Positions 50,777 through 59,727 of a stretch of DNA of 64,000 bases are shown here, piece after piece. A program made the position numbers and the translations under genes. The DNA comes from an uncultured Eubacteriales bacterium (lineage in GTDB: Bacteria > Bacillota > Clostridia > Christensenellales > Borkfalkiaceae): NCBI GenBank assembly GCA_900540805.1, contig UQHL01000002.1, forward strand, positions 124,001 through 188,000. Direction: 5' to 3'. Below the pieces are notes generated by a model that ran no database searches, had not been told where the DNA came from, and worked only from the letters and a program-made list of their open reading frames with translations. Within the stretch, counting starts at the first letter, position 1. Every line of letters begins with the position of its first letter.

Positions 50777-52879
50777 TTATGCTACACCGCACGCGGCGAG
50801 CAGCAGATCGAACAGTTTGATAAAGACGAACGGAGCGATTACGCCGCCCGCACCGTAGATCAACAGATTGTTTTTTAACATTTTACCCGCAGGTTGTTCT
50901 TTATATCTCACCCCTTTCAGAGACAGGGGAATGAGCGCAATAATAATCAGCGCGTTGTAGATGATGGAAGAGAGAATGGCCGTGGCGGGATTAGAGAGCC
51001 GCATGAAATTGAGGGCGTCCAGTCCCGGATAAATGCCGGCGAACAGGACGGGAATAATGGCGAAATATTTTGCGATGTCGTTGGCGATGGAAAAGGTGGT
51101 CAACGCGCCCCTGGTCATGAGCAGCTGCTTTCCGATACGTACCACTTCGATGAGCTTCGTGGGGCTGGAATCGAGATCGACCATATTTCCCGCTTCCTTT
51201 GCCGCCTGCGTGCCCGAATTCATGGCCACCGCCACGTCCGCCTGTGCGAGCGCGGGCGCGTCGTTGGTGCCGTCGCCCGTCATGGCGACGAGGTGACCCT
51301 CCGCCTGAAGCTTTTTGATGAGCGCAAGCTTTGTTTCGGGCGTGGCTTCCGCCACGAAATCGTCCACCCCCGCCTCTGCGGCGATCGCCGCCGCGGTCAT
51401 CGGATTGTCGCCCGTGATCATGATTGTTTTTATGCCGATCTTTCTGAGATCTTCAAATTTTTCGCTGACCCCTTCCTTGACGATATCTTTCAGATAAATG
51501 ACGCCGAGCACCTTATCGCCGCGCGCCACCACCAAAGGCGTTCCGCCCTCGTTTGCGACCCTCTTTACCGCCTCGGCGCACTCCTTTGGATACACGCCCC
51601 CCTGCGAACGCACGTACGCTTCCACCGCGTCCGCGCTTCCCTTGCGGATATGCTCGCCGCCGACGTCTATGCCGCTCATGCGGGTTTTGGCCGAAAATTC
51701 GATAAATTCGGCTTTCAAGGAGGCGATTTCTTTGCCGCGAAGCCCGAATTTATTTTTCGCCAGCACGACGATGCTTCTGCCCTCGGCGGTTTCGTCCGCG
51801 ATCGAGGAGAGCTGGGCCGCCTCCGCAAGCGCCTCCTCGCTTGTATCCCCCACGGGAATAAATTCGCTGGCCTGGCGGTTGCCCAGCGTGATGGTGCCCG
51901 TTTTATCGAGCAGCAAAATGTCCACGTCCCCCGCCGCCTCGATCGCTCGGCCGCTGGTGGCGAGCACGTTAGCCTTGTTCAGTCGGGCCATGCCCGCGAT
52001 CCCGATAGAAGAAAGGAGCGCGCCGATCGTGGTGGGCGCAAGGCAGACCAGCAGCGCCACGATATTGGTTAGGCTGACGGGCGAGCCTTGCCCCGCCTGG
52101 CTGACCGCAAATTTAGAAAAGGGAAGCAGACAGGCGGAGACGATGAGAAAGATGATCGTCAACGTGACGAGCAGAATCTGGAGCGCAATTTCGTTGGGCG
52201 TCTTTTTGCGGCTGGCGCCCTCGACCATGGCGATCATTTTATCGAGGAAGCTCTTTCCCGCCTCGGCCGTTACGCGGACGATCAGCCAATCGCTGGTGAC
52301 GGTGGTTCCGCCCGTCACCGCACTCCTGTCCCCGCCCGATTCGCGGATGACGGGCGCGGATTCGCCCGTGATGGCGCTTTCGTCCACGCTCGCAATACCT
52401 GCGATCACCTCCCCGTCCATGGGGATTTGCTCGCCCGCCTTTACCAGCACGATATCCTTCGGCTTCAGCTCGCTGCTTTTGATTTCGATATATTCCGCCT
52501 CGTAATCGGGCGAAGCGAGCTTCCGCGCCACGACGTCCCTGCGCGCCCGTTTCAGGCTTTCCGCCTGGGCGCGGCCCCTGCCCTCCGCGATCGCCTCCGC
52601 AAAGTTGCCGAACAGCGACGTGAACCAGAGTATGAGGGAAATGGCGAAAATGTACCAGCTGCCGCCGTCCTTGATCCCGCCCAGCGAAAGGAAGAACAGC
52701 ACCGTCGTCAGGATCGCCCCGAGATAGACCACGAACATGACGGGATTTTTTATCTGCGTTTTGGGATTGAGCTTGACGAGCGATTGCAGCGTTGCGTCCA
52801 GCACGATTTTTTTATCGATCATCCGCCCCTTCTTCAATTTTTCTTCCGAAGAAAGCGGGGTATTTTTTTTGCGTTTCAT
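50777..52879 (-). CDS. kdpB: Potassium-transporting ATPase subunit B
   Basis: The P-type ATPase catalytic subunit, 700 residues. Motifs present: TGESAPVIRESGGD (actuator), the phosphorylation motif DKTGTITLGN, MITGDNPMTAAAIAAEAGVD and MTGDGTNDAPALAQADVAVA. ATP hydrolysis here drives K+ uptake through KdpA. It lies 12 bp after kdpA. Confidence 0.97.
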   Translation of the reverse strand: MKRKKNTPLSSEEKLKKGRMIDKKIVLDATLQSLVKLNPKTQIKNPVMFVVYLGAILTTVLFFLSLGGIKDGGSWYIFAISLILWFTSLFGNFAEAIAEGRGRAQAESLKRARRDVVARKLASPDYEAEYIEIKSSELKPKDIVLVKAGEQIPMDGEVIAGIASVDESAITGESAPVIRESGGDRSAVTGGTTVTSDWLIVRVTAEAGKSFLDKMIAMVEGASRKKTPNEIALQILLVTLTIIFLIVSACLLPFSKFAVSQAGQGSPVSLTNIVALLVCLAPTTIGALLSSIGIAGMARLNKANVLATSGRAIEAAGDVDILLLDKTGTITLGNRQASEFIPVGDTSEEALAEAAQLSSIADETAEGRSIVVLAKNKFGLRGKEIASLKAEFIEFSAKTRMSGIDVGGEHIRKGSADAVEAYVRSQGGVYPKECAEAVKRVANEGGTPLVVARGDKVLGVIYLKDIVKEGVSEKFEDLRKIGIKTIMITGDNPMTAAAIAAEAGVDDFVAEATPETKLALIKKLQAEGHLVAMTGDGTNDAPALAQADVAVAMNSGTQAAKEAGNMVDLDSSPTKLIEVVRIGKQLLMTRGALTTFSIANDIAKYFAIIPVLFAGIYPGLDALNFMRLSNPATAILSSIIYNALIIIALIPLSLKGVRYKEQPAGKMLKNNLLIYGAGGVIAPFVFIKLFDLLLAACGVA

Positions 52880-52891
52880 TCCTTTACCTCC

Positions 52892-54667
52892 TTAACCGAC
52901 AAATTCCGCAATCGGTCCCAGCGCCAGCGCGGGGAAGAAGCTCAGCGCGCCGATGATCAAGACGACGGCGATGAGAAGCCCTACGAACATAGCGTTGTTT
53001 GTGGCGAGCGTGCCGTCCGATTGGGGAACGGATTTTTTGTTTGCGAGACTTCCCGCCAGCCCCAGCACCGCCAGCATGGGCACGAAGCGAACCAGCAGCA
53101 TAACGACGCCGCCGACCACGTTTGTCCAGGGTGTATCCGCGCTGAATCCAGCAAACGCCGAGCCGTTATTGCCCGCCATCGAGGCAAAGGCGTAGAGAAT
53201 TTCGGAAAATCCGTGCGCGCCCCCGTTGGTCAGCCAATCCGGCGCGGACGAAAGAAGCACCGTCGAAGCCGTACCCAGCAACAGACAGAGCACGGGAGTC
53301 AAAATGATCAGGCATACCATTTTCATATCGAAGCCGCCGATCTTTTTGCCGAGATATTCGGGCGTGCGGCCCACCATCAGCCCCGCGATAAACACGGTGA
53401 GAAGCGCAAAGGCGATCATGCCGTACAGGCCGCACCCTACGCCGCCGTAAACGATCTCGCCCAGCATCATCAAAAACATCGGGATCATGCCGCCGATGGA
53501 CGTGAAGCTGTCGTGCATGGCGTTGACGGAGCCGTTGGAGGCGGCCGTGGTGGCCGTCGCCCACAGCGAGGAGGCTCCGATCCCGAACCGCACTTCCTTG
53601 CCCTCCATATTTCCGACGCCCTTTACCCCTTCGGGCAGGGCCGCGCCGATAAATTCGAAAGCCGTGCAGACGGCGAGACAGACGAGGAAAATAATCGTCA
53701 TCGCCTTCAGCAGCGCGACGCCCTGATCCTTTTCCCCGACAGACTTGAGGGCTTTGGCTTTTTTTCCGAAAGAGGCGGCGCTATCCCGCGTTTCGGAGGC
53801 GCACGCGCCGTCCGCGTTTCTGTTTTTCACCGCCTTTCCGAACGTAAAGCAAAGCCCTACGGGAATCCACAGCAGAGAGAGACACTCCAACAGATTGGAA
53901 AACGGGGTGGGATTTTCAAACGGATACGCCGAATTTACCCCGAAAAAGCCGCCGCCGTTGGTAAACAGCTGTTTAATGATGATTTGGCTGGCCGCGGGAC
54001 CGAGATAAAGCCGAGAAGCTTCCCCGTTTAAGGCTATGTAAGAAACGGAACCGCTCATCGTCTGCGGTACGCCCTGCGATACCAGCGCCAGTGCGCCCGC
54101 AAAGCTTACGGGGAGCATAAACAGCGTAATTCTCGTGATATCCGCCCAGCAGTTGCCTATGGTTTTGCACTGTCTGCGCGTAAAGCCTCTGACGAGAGCA
54201 AAGAGAACGGCGATGCCCACCGCGCCCGACAAGAAATTTTGCGTCGTCAGACAGATCATCTGGGAGAAATAGGAGAGACCCGTTTCGCCCGAATAGGCCT
54301 GCCAATTGGTATTGGTGACGAAGCTGACCGCCGTATTGAACGCGAGGTGCCAGCTCATGCCGTCGATCTTTTCGGGATTCATCGCCAAAAACGCCTGAAG
54401 CATAACTACCGCCATAAAAAAGATCAGGCTGATACCGCTGAGAAACAAAATTCCCAGCGCGTACCTCTTTACCGACATCTCCTCACGGGGATCGACCCCC
54501 ATCGCTTTGTATATTCCGTTTTCCGCCGCCGTGCAGAGCTTTTTCGCAAAAATCGGCTCGCCTTTATAAATCCTGTAAAAGGCGCGGCCGAACAGCCAAC
54601 CGCCGCCCATGAGCAGCGCAAGGAACACGACGTCCTGCAAAACGGTGAACACGATACTTTCCGTCAT
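52892..54667 (-). CDS. kdpA: Potassium-transporting ATPase subunit A
   Basis: The K+-channel-like subunit of KdpFABC, 591 residues with about ten membrane helices. Selectivity-filter-like segments include VTNTNWQAYSGETGLSYFSQ and TNGGGFFGVNSAYPFENPTP. The ATG overlaps the stop of the upstream 72-residue gene (ATGA). Confidence 0.96.
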   Translation of the reverse strand: MTESIVFTVLQDVVFLALLMGGGWLFGRAFYRIYKGEPIFAKKLCTAAENGIYKAMGVDPREEMSVKRYALGILFLSGISLIFFMAVVMLQAFLAMNPEKIDGMSWHLAFNTAVSFVTNTNWQAYSGETGLSYFSQMICLTTQNFLSGAVGIAVLFALVRGFTRRQCKTIGNCWADITRITLFMLPVSFAGALALVSQGVPQTMSGSVSYIALNGEASRLYLGPAASQIIIKQLFTNGGGFFGVNSAYPFENPTPFSNLLECLSLLWIPVGLCFTFGKAVKNRNADGACASETRDSAASFGKKAKALKSVGEKDQGVALLKAMTIIFLVCLAVCTAFEFIGAALPEGVKGVGNMEGKEVRFGIGASSLWATATTAASNGSVNAMHDSFTSIGGMIPMFLMMLGEIVYGGVGCGLYGMIAFALLTVFIAGLMVGRTPEYLGKKIGGFDMKMVCLIILTPVLCLLLGTASTVLLSSAPDWLTNGGAHGFSEILYAFASMAGNNGSAFAGFSADTPWTNVVGGVVMLLVRFVPMLAVLGLAGSLANKKSVPQSDGTLATNNAMFVGLLIAVVLIIGALSFFPALALGPIAEFVG

Positions 54668-54882
54668 AAAGCTTCTCCTCCTTCGCGGCGGGCTTCCTCT
54701 GCCTCGGAGATACGCTTGATCTGCGAAAGGTTATAATACATTACCCTGTTTTTATCGTCGCATACCTTCGCAAAGCCCTCCTGGATTTCGAGAAGGGTAT
54801 ATGTGGCGGCCGCGACCCCGCCGCCTTGAAACGCCCCCGTCAGAAAGACGAGGCGCACCTTTTTTCCTATCAACTCGCGCAT
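54664..54882 (-). CDS. Small protein of unknown function in the kdp operon
   Basis: A 72-residue soluble protein (MRELIGKKVRLVFLTGAFQG, then YTLLEIQEGFAKVCDD and NLSQIKRISEAEEA). The beta-rich first half looks like a small SH3/Sm-like barrel, which is only an impression. It sits between kdpF and kdpA and overlaps kdpA by 4 bp, so it is made together with the pump. Possible assembly or regulatory partner. Confidence 0.75.
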   Translation of the reverse strand: MRELIGKKVRLVFLTGAFQGGGVAAATYTLLEIQEGFAKVCDDKNRVMYYNLSQIKRISEAEEARREGGEAL

Positions 54883-54918
54883 ATAATGCCTCCTTCGTTT
54901 TTTTACATTTTTACGTTT

Positions 54919-55008
54919 TTACGTTTTATCGCCTTTGAACAGCATATAAAACAGATAACCCATTACGCCCAGCGCCAGAACGCCCGCTATGATCGTCACC
55001 GCCGTCAT
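54919..55008 (-). CDS. kdpF: KdpF, small membrane subunit of the K+ ATPase
   Basis: A 29-residue peptide: start MTAVTIIAGVLALG, end YMLFKGDKT. It is one membrane helix with a short basic tail, as in KdpF, which stabilises KdpFABC. The ATG overlaps the stop of the TPR gene (ATGA), and GGAGGCG lies upstream. Confidence 0.88.
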   Translation of the reverse strand: MTAVTIIAGVLALGVMGYLFYMLFKGDKT

Positions 55009-55415
55009 TGTTTCGCCTCCCGAAAAGTTAAGCCCCACTGAATGTCCCGCTCGTCCGACGAATACCGGAAATCTCCGATACGGTCGAGATTTTTCGCCGC
55101 GGCCTTGAAAGTCTGATCCATATAGTACGCTATACGGAAAAATTTAATCGCTTTCAGCCTGTCGCCCTCCTTTTCGTAAAGGATCGCCAACAGGTTATAC
55201 GCCTCCGCGTTTTCCATATCCTCGGACATGGAGCTTTTCAGAATTTTGTGCGCAAGGGGGTAATTTTTCTCCTCTATGGCCTTCGCGGCGGAGAGCATCA
55301 TCTTTTCGACGAGGGACGTCTCGGGCGACGGTTGCTTCCGATGTGCAAAAAACGTCTTTTCGCTTCCGTCCGCGCTTTTGCCTAAGCTCGCCCGCGTTTT
55401 TGTTTCTGCCGTCAT
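55005..55415 (-). CDS. TPR-containing protein at the head of the kdp operon
   Basis: A 136-residue soluble protein with two or three TPR-like helix pairs (SAAKAIEEKNYPLAHKILKS; AEAYNLLAILYEKEGDRLKA; FFRIAYYMDQTFKAAAKNL) after a disordered N-terminus of about 33 residues. It is the first gene of the operon, overlaps kdpF by 4 bp and has GGAGGC before its ATG. It is not a standard KdpFABC subunit; the TPR suggests a docking or regulatory role. Confidence 0.8.
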   Translation of the reverse strand: MTAETKTRASLGKSADGSEKTFFAHRKQPSPETSLVEKMMLSAAKAIEEKNYPLAHKILKSSMSEDMENAEAYNLLAILYEKEGDRLKAIKFFRIAYYMDQTFKAAAKNLDRIGDFRYSSDERDIQWGLTFREAKQ

Positions 55416-55503
55416 ATCTTGCCTCCTTCTCTCTTTTGCCTTTTTATCATAGCATTTTCCGCATAAAGAAAACCTTTTTTATCCCTGAAAGGGCATTAAG
55501 ATT

Positions 55504-56823
55504 TTATAAAGATTTACGTAAAAACGTATTATATAGCGCCTTGATTGCCGTTTCGTACTTTTCTCCGTCCACCCCCGCGATGATATTGATTTCCCGACAC
55601 CCCTGAATCAACATGCGTATATTGATCCCCGCTTCCGCGAGCGCGAGACTCATCTTCCCCGCCACGCCGATACTGCTATACATATTTCGCCCCACCGCCG
55701 AAACGATGGAAAAATTTTCTAAAATCCTTATTTGCTCGGGTTTTATCGACCGACAGATCTCCTCTATCACGTCTTCCCGCTCTGACGGCGGAAAGGTTTC
55801 CTCGGGAATGACAAAGTTTACGGCGTCGATACTCGAAGGCATATGCTCGAAAGAAATTTTATGCGAGTCCAGCGTTTCCAGCACTTTTCGCAGAATATTC
55901 TTTTGAAGATTCAAGCCCGTTTTATGGATAAAAAGCACTAAAAGATTTTTTTTGCCCGCGATGCCCGTCACCGTGTTTTTTCCTTTGAATTTTGGCCGAG
56001 AACAGATCAACGTGCCCGCCTCCCGCGGACGAAAAGTATTGCGCACGTTGAGGGGAATATTTTTTTCGATCAGGGGGAGAATCGCTTCGGGATGCATGAC
56101 CGAGGCGCCCAGATAGGACAGCTCCCGCAATTCGCCGTAGGTCATACGGTCTATAATCCGCGCTTCGGGAACGATGCGGGGATCGGCATTGAGAATACCG
56201 TCCACATCCGTCCAGTTTTCGTATAAATCGGCGTTTACCGCGCCGGCGACGACCGCGCCCGTAATGTCCGAACCGCCCCGCGAAAAAGCGACGATTTTCC
56301 CGGTATGGTCGGCTCCGTAAAAGCCCGGGATCACCGCACGACGAATCCCTTGGAGACGCTTCCCGCATAAAGATTCCGTCGCCGCGGCGTCGTATCCGCT
56401 TTTTTCGAAACGCACGAGTTCGGCCGCGTCCGCAAATTCGTATCCGATCCTTTTCGCAAAAAATAGCGCCGAAAGATACTCTCCCCGCGATACGCAAAAA
56501 TCATATCCGCGATTTTGCTCCATTTGAGATTTTACTTCCCGCAAAACGTTTTCGACGCCTTCCAGCTTCGGCGCGACTTTCATAAAACGAGCGGCGACCT
56601 TTTCAAACGAGCGGTCACAGCTTCCGTCCGATTCGATTTCATGAAAACAATCGACGAGAAGGTCGGTCACTTTCTCCCCCTTTTCGCTGCGCCCCGGGGC
56701 AGACACCACAATATATTTTCTCGAAACGTCGCTTTTTACGATTTTCTCTACCTTTTTTACCGATTCTTCGTCCGCCATCGAGGTTCCGCCGAATTTACAT
56801 ACGATCGTTTTTTCTTTATCCAT
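55504..56823 (-). CDS. lysC: Aspartate kinase
   Basis: Phosphorylates aspartate, the first step to Lys/Thr/Met. The 439-residue protein has KTIVCKFGGTSMADEESVKK, SRGGSDITGAVVAGAV, and two C-terminal ACT domains (about 300-439; FSIVSAVGRNMYSSIGVAGK). The ATG at 56823 is preceded by GGAG. It sits between the two halves of the kdp regulation genes with no obvious functional link. No lysine riboswitch fits in the short leader. Confidence 0.95.
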   Translation of the reverse strand: MDKEKTIVCKFGGTSMADEESVKKVEKIVKSDVSRKYIVVSAPGRSEKGEKVTDLLVDCFHEIESDGSCDRSFEKVAARFMKVAPKLEGVENVLREVKSQMEQNRGYDFCVSRGEYLSALFFAKRIGYEFADAAELVRFEKSGYDAAATESLCGKRLQGIRRAVIPGFYGADHTGKIVAFSRGGSDITGAVVAGAVNADLYENWTDVDGILNADPRIVPEARIIDRMTYGELRELSYLGASVMHPEAILPLIEKNIPLNVRNTFRPREAGTLICSRPKFKGKNTVTGIAGKKNLLVLFIHKTGLNLQKNILRKVLETLDSHKISFEHMPSSIDAVNFVIPEETFPPSEREDVIEEICRSIKPEQIRILENFSIVSAVGRNMYSSIGVAGKMSLALAEAGINIRMLIQGCREINIIAGVDGEKYETAIKALYNTFLRKSL

Positions 56824-56933
56824 TTCTATATACTCCGTCTTTCGCTCCTTTTGCGTTTTCATAATCATAACACGCGCCGCGTTAAACTTACGTTGAATAC
56901 TTCGTGCAAGGTATTAAATTTTTATTAAAGCGC

Positions 56934-56962
56934 AAAAAAAGCCCGTCTCCTCAGAGACGGGC
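56934..56962 (-). terminator. Terminator of the kdpD-kinase/kdpE operon
   Basis: On the minus strand GCCCGTCTC / GAGACGGGC stem with a four-base loop followed by seven Ts, 33 bp after the kdpE stop. Confidence 0.92.
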
Positions 56963-56994
56963 AAGGCGGCAAAACGCCGATCGTTTATGATTTG

Positions 56995-57678
56995 TCAGAT
57001 TTTATTCATTCGGTATCCCACGCCTACGTCCGTACGGATCAGCTCCTGCGAGTAAGGGTCCTTTTCTATCTTTCGGCGGATGCCCGCCATGAAGACGCGC
57101 AGGCCGTTGGAATCGTTTCCGCCCGCGCCCCATACCTTGGAAATAATGAAATTATGGGTGAGCGTCTTGCCGACGTTTTGGGCGAGCACGCACAATATTT
57201 TATATTCGTAATTGGTGAGATGGATTTCGCGGCCGTCGAGCAGTACGCTGTGCGCCACATAATCGATGGAAAGGCGGCCGTTGGCGAAGGTGCCGCTCTG
57301 CCGTTCGTCCGAACCCACGCTGTGCCGAAGCGCCGCGCGCACGCGAGCCATCAGCTCGGCGCTGGAAAAGGGCTTCTGCACGTAATCGTTGACGCCCGCG
57401 TCCAGGCATTTGATCTTTTCCGATTCGTCCCCCCGCGCGCTCACGACGATGATCGGAAGCGTTTCGGAAAAGCTGCGGACCGTTTCCACCACGTTGCTCC
57501 CGTCCATATCGGGAAGCCCTAAATCGAGAACGATCAGATCGACGATATTTTTTACGACAAAGTCGATCCCCTCCCGTGCGCTGCCCACCGCAAAAACGCC
57601 GTGCCCCTCCTGCTTCAGCGCAATCTTCAAAAGATTTTGTATCGCTTTGTCGTCCTCTATGATTAAAATGTCAGCCAT
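56995..57678 (-). CDS. kdpE: KdpE-like response regulator
   Basis: A 227-residue OmpR-family regulator. The receiver has ILIIEDDKAIQNLLKIAL, phosphorylation site in IVLDLGLPDMDG and the lysine in DYVQKPFSSAEL. The C-terminal winged helix has LTNYEYKILCVLAQNVGKTL and DVGVGYRMNKI at the end. It overlaps the kinase gene by 8 bp and should activate the kdp operon 7 kb away. Confidence 0.93.
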   Translation of the reverse strand: MADILIIEDDKAIQNLLKIALKQEGHGVFAVGSAREGIDFVVKNIVDLIVLDLGLPDMDGSNVVETVRSFSETLPIIVVSARGDESEKIKCLDAGVNDYVQKPFSSAELMARVRAALRHSVGSDERQSGTFANGRLSIDYVAHSVLLDGREIHLTNYEYKILCVLAQNVGKTLTHNFIISKVWGAGGNDSNGLRVFMAGIRRKIEKDPYSQELIRTDVGVGYRMNKI

Positions 57679-58759
57679 TGCTTTCCTCCATGGGGAGCGT
57701 AAACTCGAAAACCACTCTGTCTCCCGCGTTCCGCGCGAAAATTTCTCCGCCGTGCGCGCGGATAATCAGCCGGCAGATCGCTAAGCCCAAGCCTACGCCG
57801 TCGTGTTTGCCTTCTTCCGACGTATAATACATTTCGAAAATATGAGGCAGATCCTCCGCCCGGATAGGCTCGCCGTCGTTGCCGATGCGGAAAACCGCAT
57901 TTTTGCCCGTGTTCCAGACCTTTATCCAGATATTGCCCTCGGGCGGGGTATGCTTGGCGGCGTTGTCGAGAATATTGCCGATTACCTGTAAAATCAACGT
58001 CGCGTCCATGGGAACGAGCAGCATTTCTTCGGGCACGTCGTAATGCAGCGCCCGCGTTCCCAGCTTGCCGCTGACGTTTCGGACGGCCTGAGGCAGAATC
58101 TCCTCCAACGCTTCGGGAGACTTTTTCACCGTCAGTTTTTCGCTGTCGATCCGCGTGAGAGAAAGCAGATTTTCGACGAGCCGGATCGTCCAGTCGGATT
58201 TCGAAACGATATCCCCGAGAATTTTTTCCTTATCCCCCTCCTCCAGCCGCGGGTTATCCAGCAAAAGCTCCGCGCCGTTTTTGATCGTCGTCAACGGCGT
58301 GCGCAAATCGTGGGAAATACTGCGCAGCAGCGTGGCTTTTAATTGCTCCTTTTCCGCCGCCGATTTCAGTTTTATCCGTTCGACGCCCAGCACGCTGACC
58401 TGCTCCATTTTCCGCTTCAGCTGAAAAGTGACGGTACTGATGCCCAAGCCCACCAAAAACATCAGGATAAAGGTCACCATATACATTTTATCGTTGAAAT
58501 GGAAGGTGAACCTGGGAATGGTAAAGAAAAAGTTATAGCCGAAAACGCTGACCACAGAAAGGAGGGAGGAATAAGCGAAGCCCTTGGTAAAAACCGCGGT
58601 CAGCAAAATCCCCAGCACGTAAATGATGAGAAAATTGAGATCGTTGATCTTAAAATAATCCAAAAAATAGCACAGCCCTGTGCACAGCGCAAAGACCAAA
58701 AGGGTGATGCCCGTATTTTTCAGGATTTCCAAAAGACGTTTTTTTGTTTCCGCTTCCAT
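57671..58759 (-). CDS. KdpD kinase half: four-helix DUF4118 region plus histidine kinase
   Basis: A 362-residue protein equivalent to the C-terminal half of KdpD, without its KdpD/USP sensor and with no GAF. Four membrane helices lie at about 12-110 (GITLLVFALCTGLCYFLDYF etc.). HisKA has LLRSISHDLRTPLTTIKNGA. HATPase_c has NILDNAAKHTPPEGN and GVGLGLAICRLIIRAHGGEI. The ATG at 58759 lies seven nt after a perfect consensus promoter without a ribosome site, so the mRNA should be leaderless. Together with the protein at 48591-50120 it rebuilds a whole KdpD. Confidence 0.92.
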   Translation of the reverse strand: MEAETKKRLLEILKNTGITLLVFALCTGLCYFLDYFKINDLNFLIIYVLGILLTAVFTKGFAYSSLLSVVSVFGYNFFFTIPRFTFHFNDKMYMVTFILMFLVGLGISTVTFQLKRKMEQVSVLGVERIKLKSAAEKEQLKATLLRSISHDLRTPLTTIKNGAELLLDNPRLEEGDKEKILGDIVSKSDWTIRLVENLLSLTRIDSEKLTVKKSPEALEEILPQAVRNVSGKLGTRALHYDVPEEMLLVPMDATLILQVIGNILDNAAKHTPPEGNIWIKVWNTGKNAVFRIGNDGEPIRAEDLPHIFEMYYTSEEGKHDGVGLGLAICRLIIRAHGGEIFARNAGDRVVFEFTLPMEESNG

Positions 58760-58766
58760 AGGCTCT

Positions 58767-58795
58767 ATTATACCCTTTTCCCTTTGGCTTGTCAA
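58767..58795 (-). promoter_or_regulatory. Leaderless-type promoter of the kinase gene
   Basis: On the minus strand TTGACA (58790-58795), 17-bp spacer, TATAAT (58767-58772), then AGAGCCT and the ATG at 58759. Confidence 0.85.
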
Positions 58796-58809
58796 GCGAC
58801 CTTTACCGT

Positions 58810-59505
58810 TTACTTTTTACGCCCTCCGCGCACTTTTTTCCCGTGCCTGCGCGCATATCGCTTCTCCGTCAGATAATTTTCCGCGGGCGGCGCGTTCGGT
58901 TCGAGCAACAGCGTTTTGATCGCCGTTTCTGCCGACAATTCCAGAACCGCCGCGTTTTCCACCGCTCGTTCGGGCGTTTCGCCCCATACGAAGGGACCGT
59001 GCCCCCTCACCAGCGCCGCGGGGATTAGCGCCGCGTCTTTGCCCTCAAACGTCTCTTCGATTACCTTGCCCACGTTCAGCTCATACGTGCCCTTCACTTC
59101 TTTCTCCGTAAGAGCGCGCGTACAGGGGACGGCCCCGCAAAAAGCGTCCGCCTGGGTCGCCCCGTAAACCGGGAGGTCTTTCCCCGCCTGCGCCCATGCC
59201 GCGGCGTTGACGGAACGGGTATGTACGAGCCCGCCGATCCCGGGAAACGCGCGGTAGAGATAGAGATGCGTCGGCGTATCGATCGGCGGACGGTGCTTCC
59301 CCTCCGCCACTCTGCCGTCTATCAGATCCACCACCAGCATATCCGCCGACGTCAGTTCTCCGCAGGAAACGCCGCCCGGCCGGATCACCACCAGCCCCTT
59401 TTCGCGGTCGATCCCGCTTACGCTTCCCCCCGTAGGCACCGCCAGACCGTACTCCCTCAATTTTAGAGTTTCACGGTACACCCGCTCCTTCAAGCGCTCC
59501 AACAT
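58810..59505 (-). CDS. araD: AraD-like class II aldolase/epimerase with altered zinc site
   Basis: A 231-residue homologue of L-ribulose-5-phosphate 4-epimerase: PPIDTPTHLYLYRAFPGIGG, WAQAGKDLPVYGATQADAF and ALVRGHGPFVWGETPERA. Several active-site positions are changed. Zinc ligands H95 and H169 are kept, but the middle one is R97 (VHTRS instead of VHTHS). N28 of GNVS is S, S44 of PSGVS is G, and the histidine before D120 is Q118. It may have lost or shifted its activity. It is alone, with no arabinose genes nearby; a strong GGGAGGGG precedes the ATG at 59505. Confidence 0.85.
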   Translation of the reverse strand: MLERLKERVYRETLKLREYGLAVPTGGSVSGIDREKGLVVIRPGGVSCGELTSADMLVVDLIDGRVAEGKHRPPIDTPTHLYLYRAFPGIGGLVHTRSVNAAAWAQAGKDLPVYGATQADAFCGAVPCTRALTEKEVKGTYELNVGKVIEETFEGKDAALIPAALVRGHGPFVWGETPERAVENAAVLELSAETAIKTLLLEPNAPPAENYLTEKRYARRHGKKVRGGRKK

Positions 59506-59663
59506 TTCAACCCCTCCCAATTTTTTTATAAAAGGGAAATTATTCCTTTTTACATTTATAATTATACCGCTTATCCGCCCGAGTGTCAATACTTATACGA
59601 AATTTCCCCTCAAAAAACTGAGGGCGGCGCGGCGGTCTTTGAGGCCGATTCGGCTTTATTCGC

Positions 59664-59692
59664 TTGCAAAAAACGCAAAAAAGTGCTATACT
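59664..59692 (+). promoter_or_regulatory. Promoter of the phosphoglucomutase gene
   Basis: TTGCAA (59664-59669), 17-bp spacer, TATACT (59687-59692), 36 bp before the ATG at 59728. Confidence 0.7.
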
Positions 59693-59727
59693 GTTTTGAA
59701 TATAGAACACAGGGAAAAGGAGAAGCT

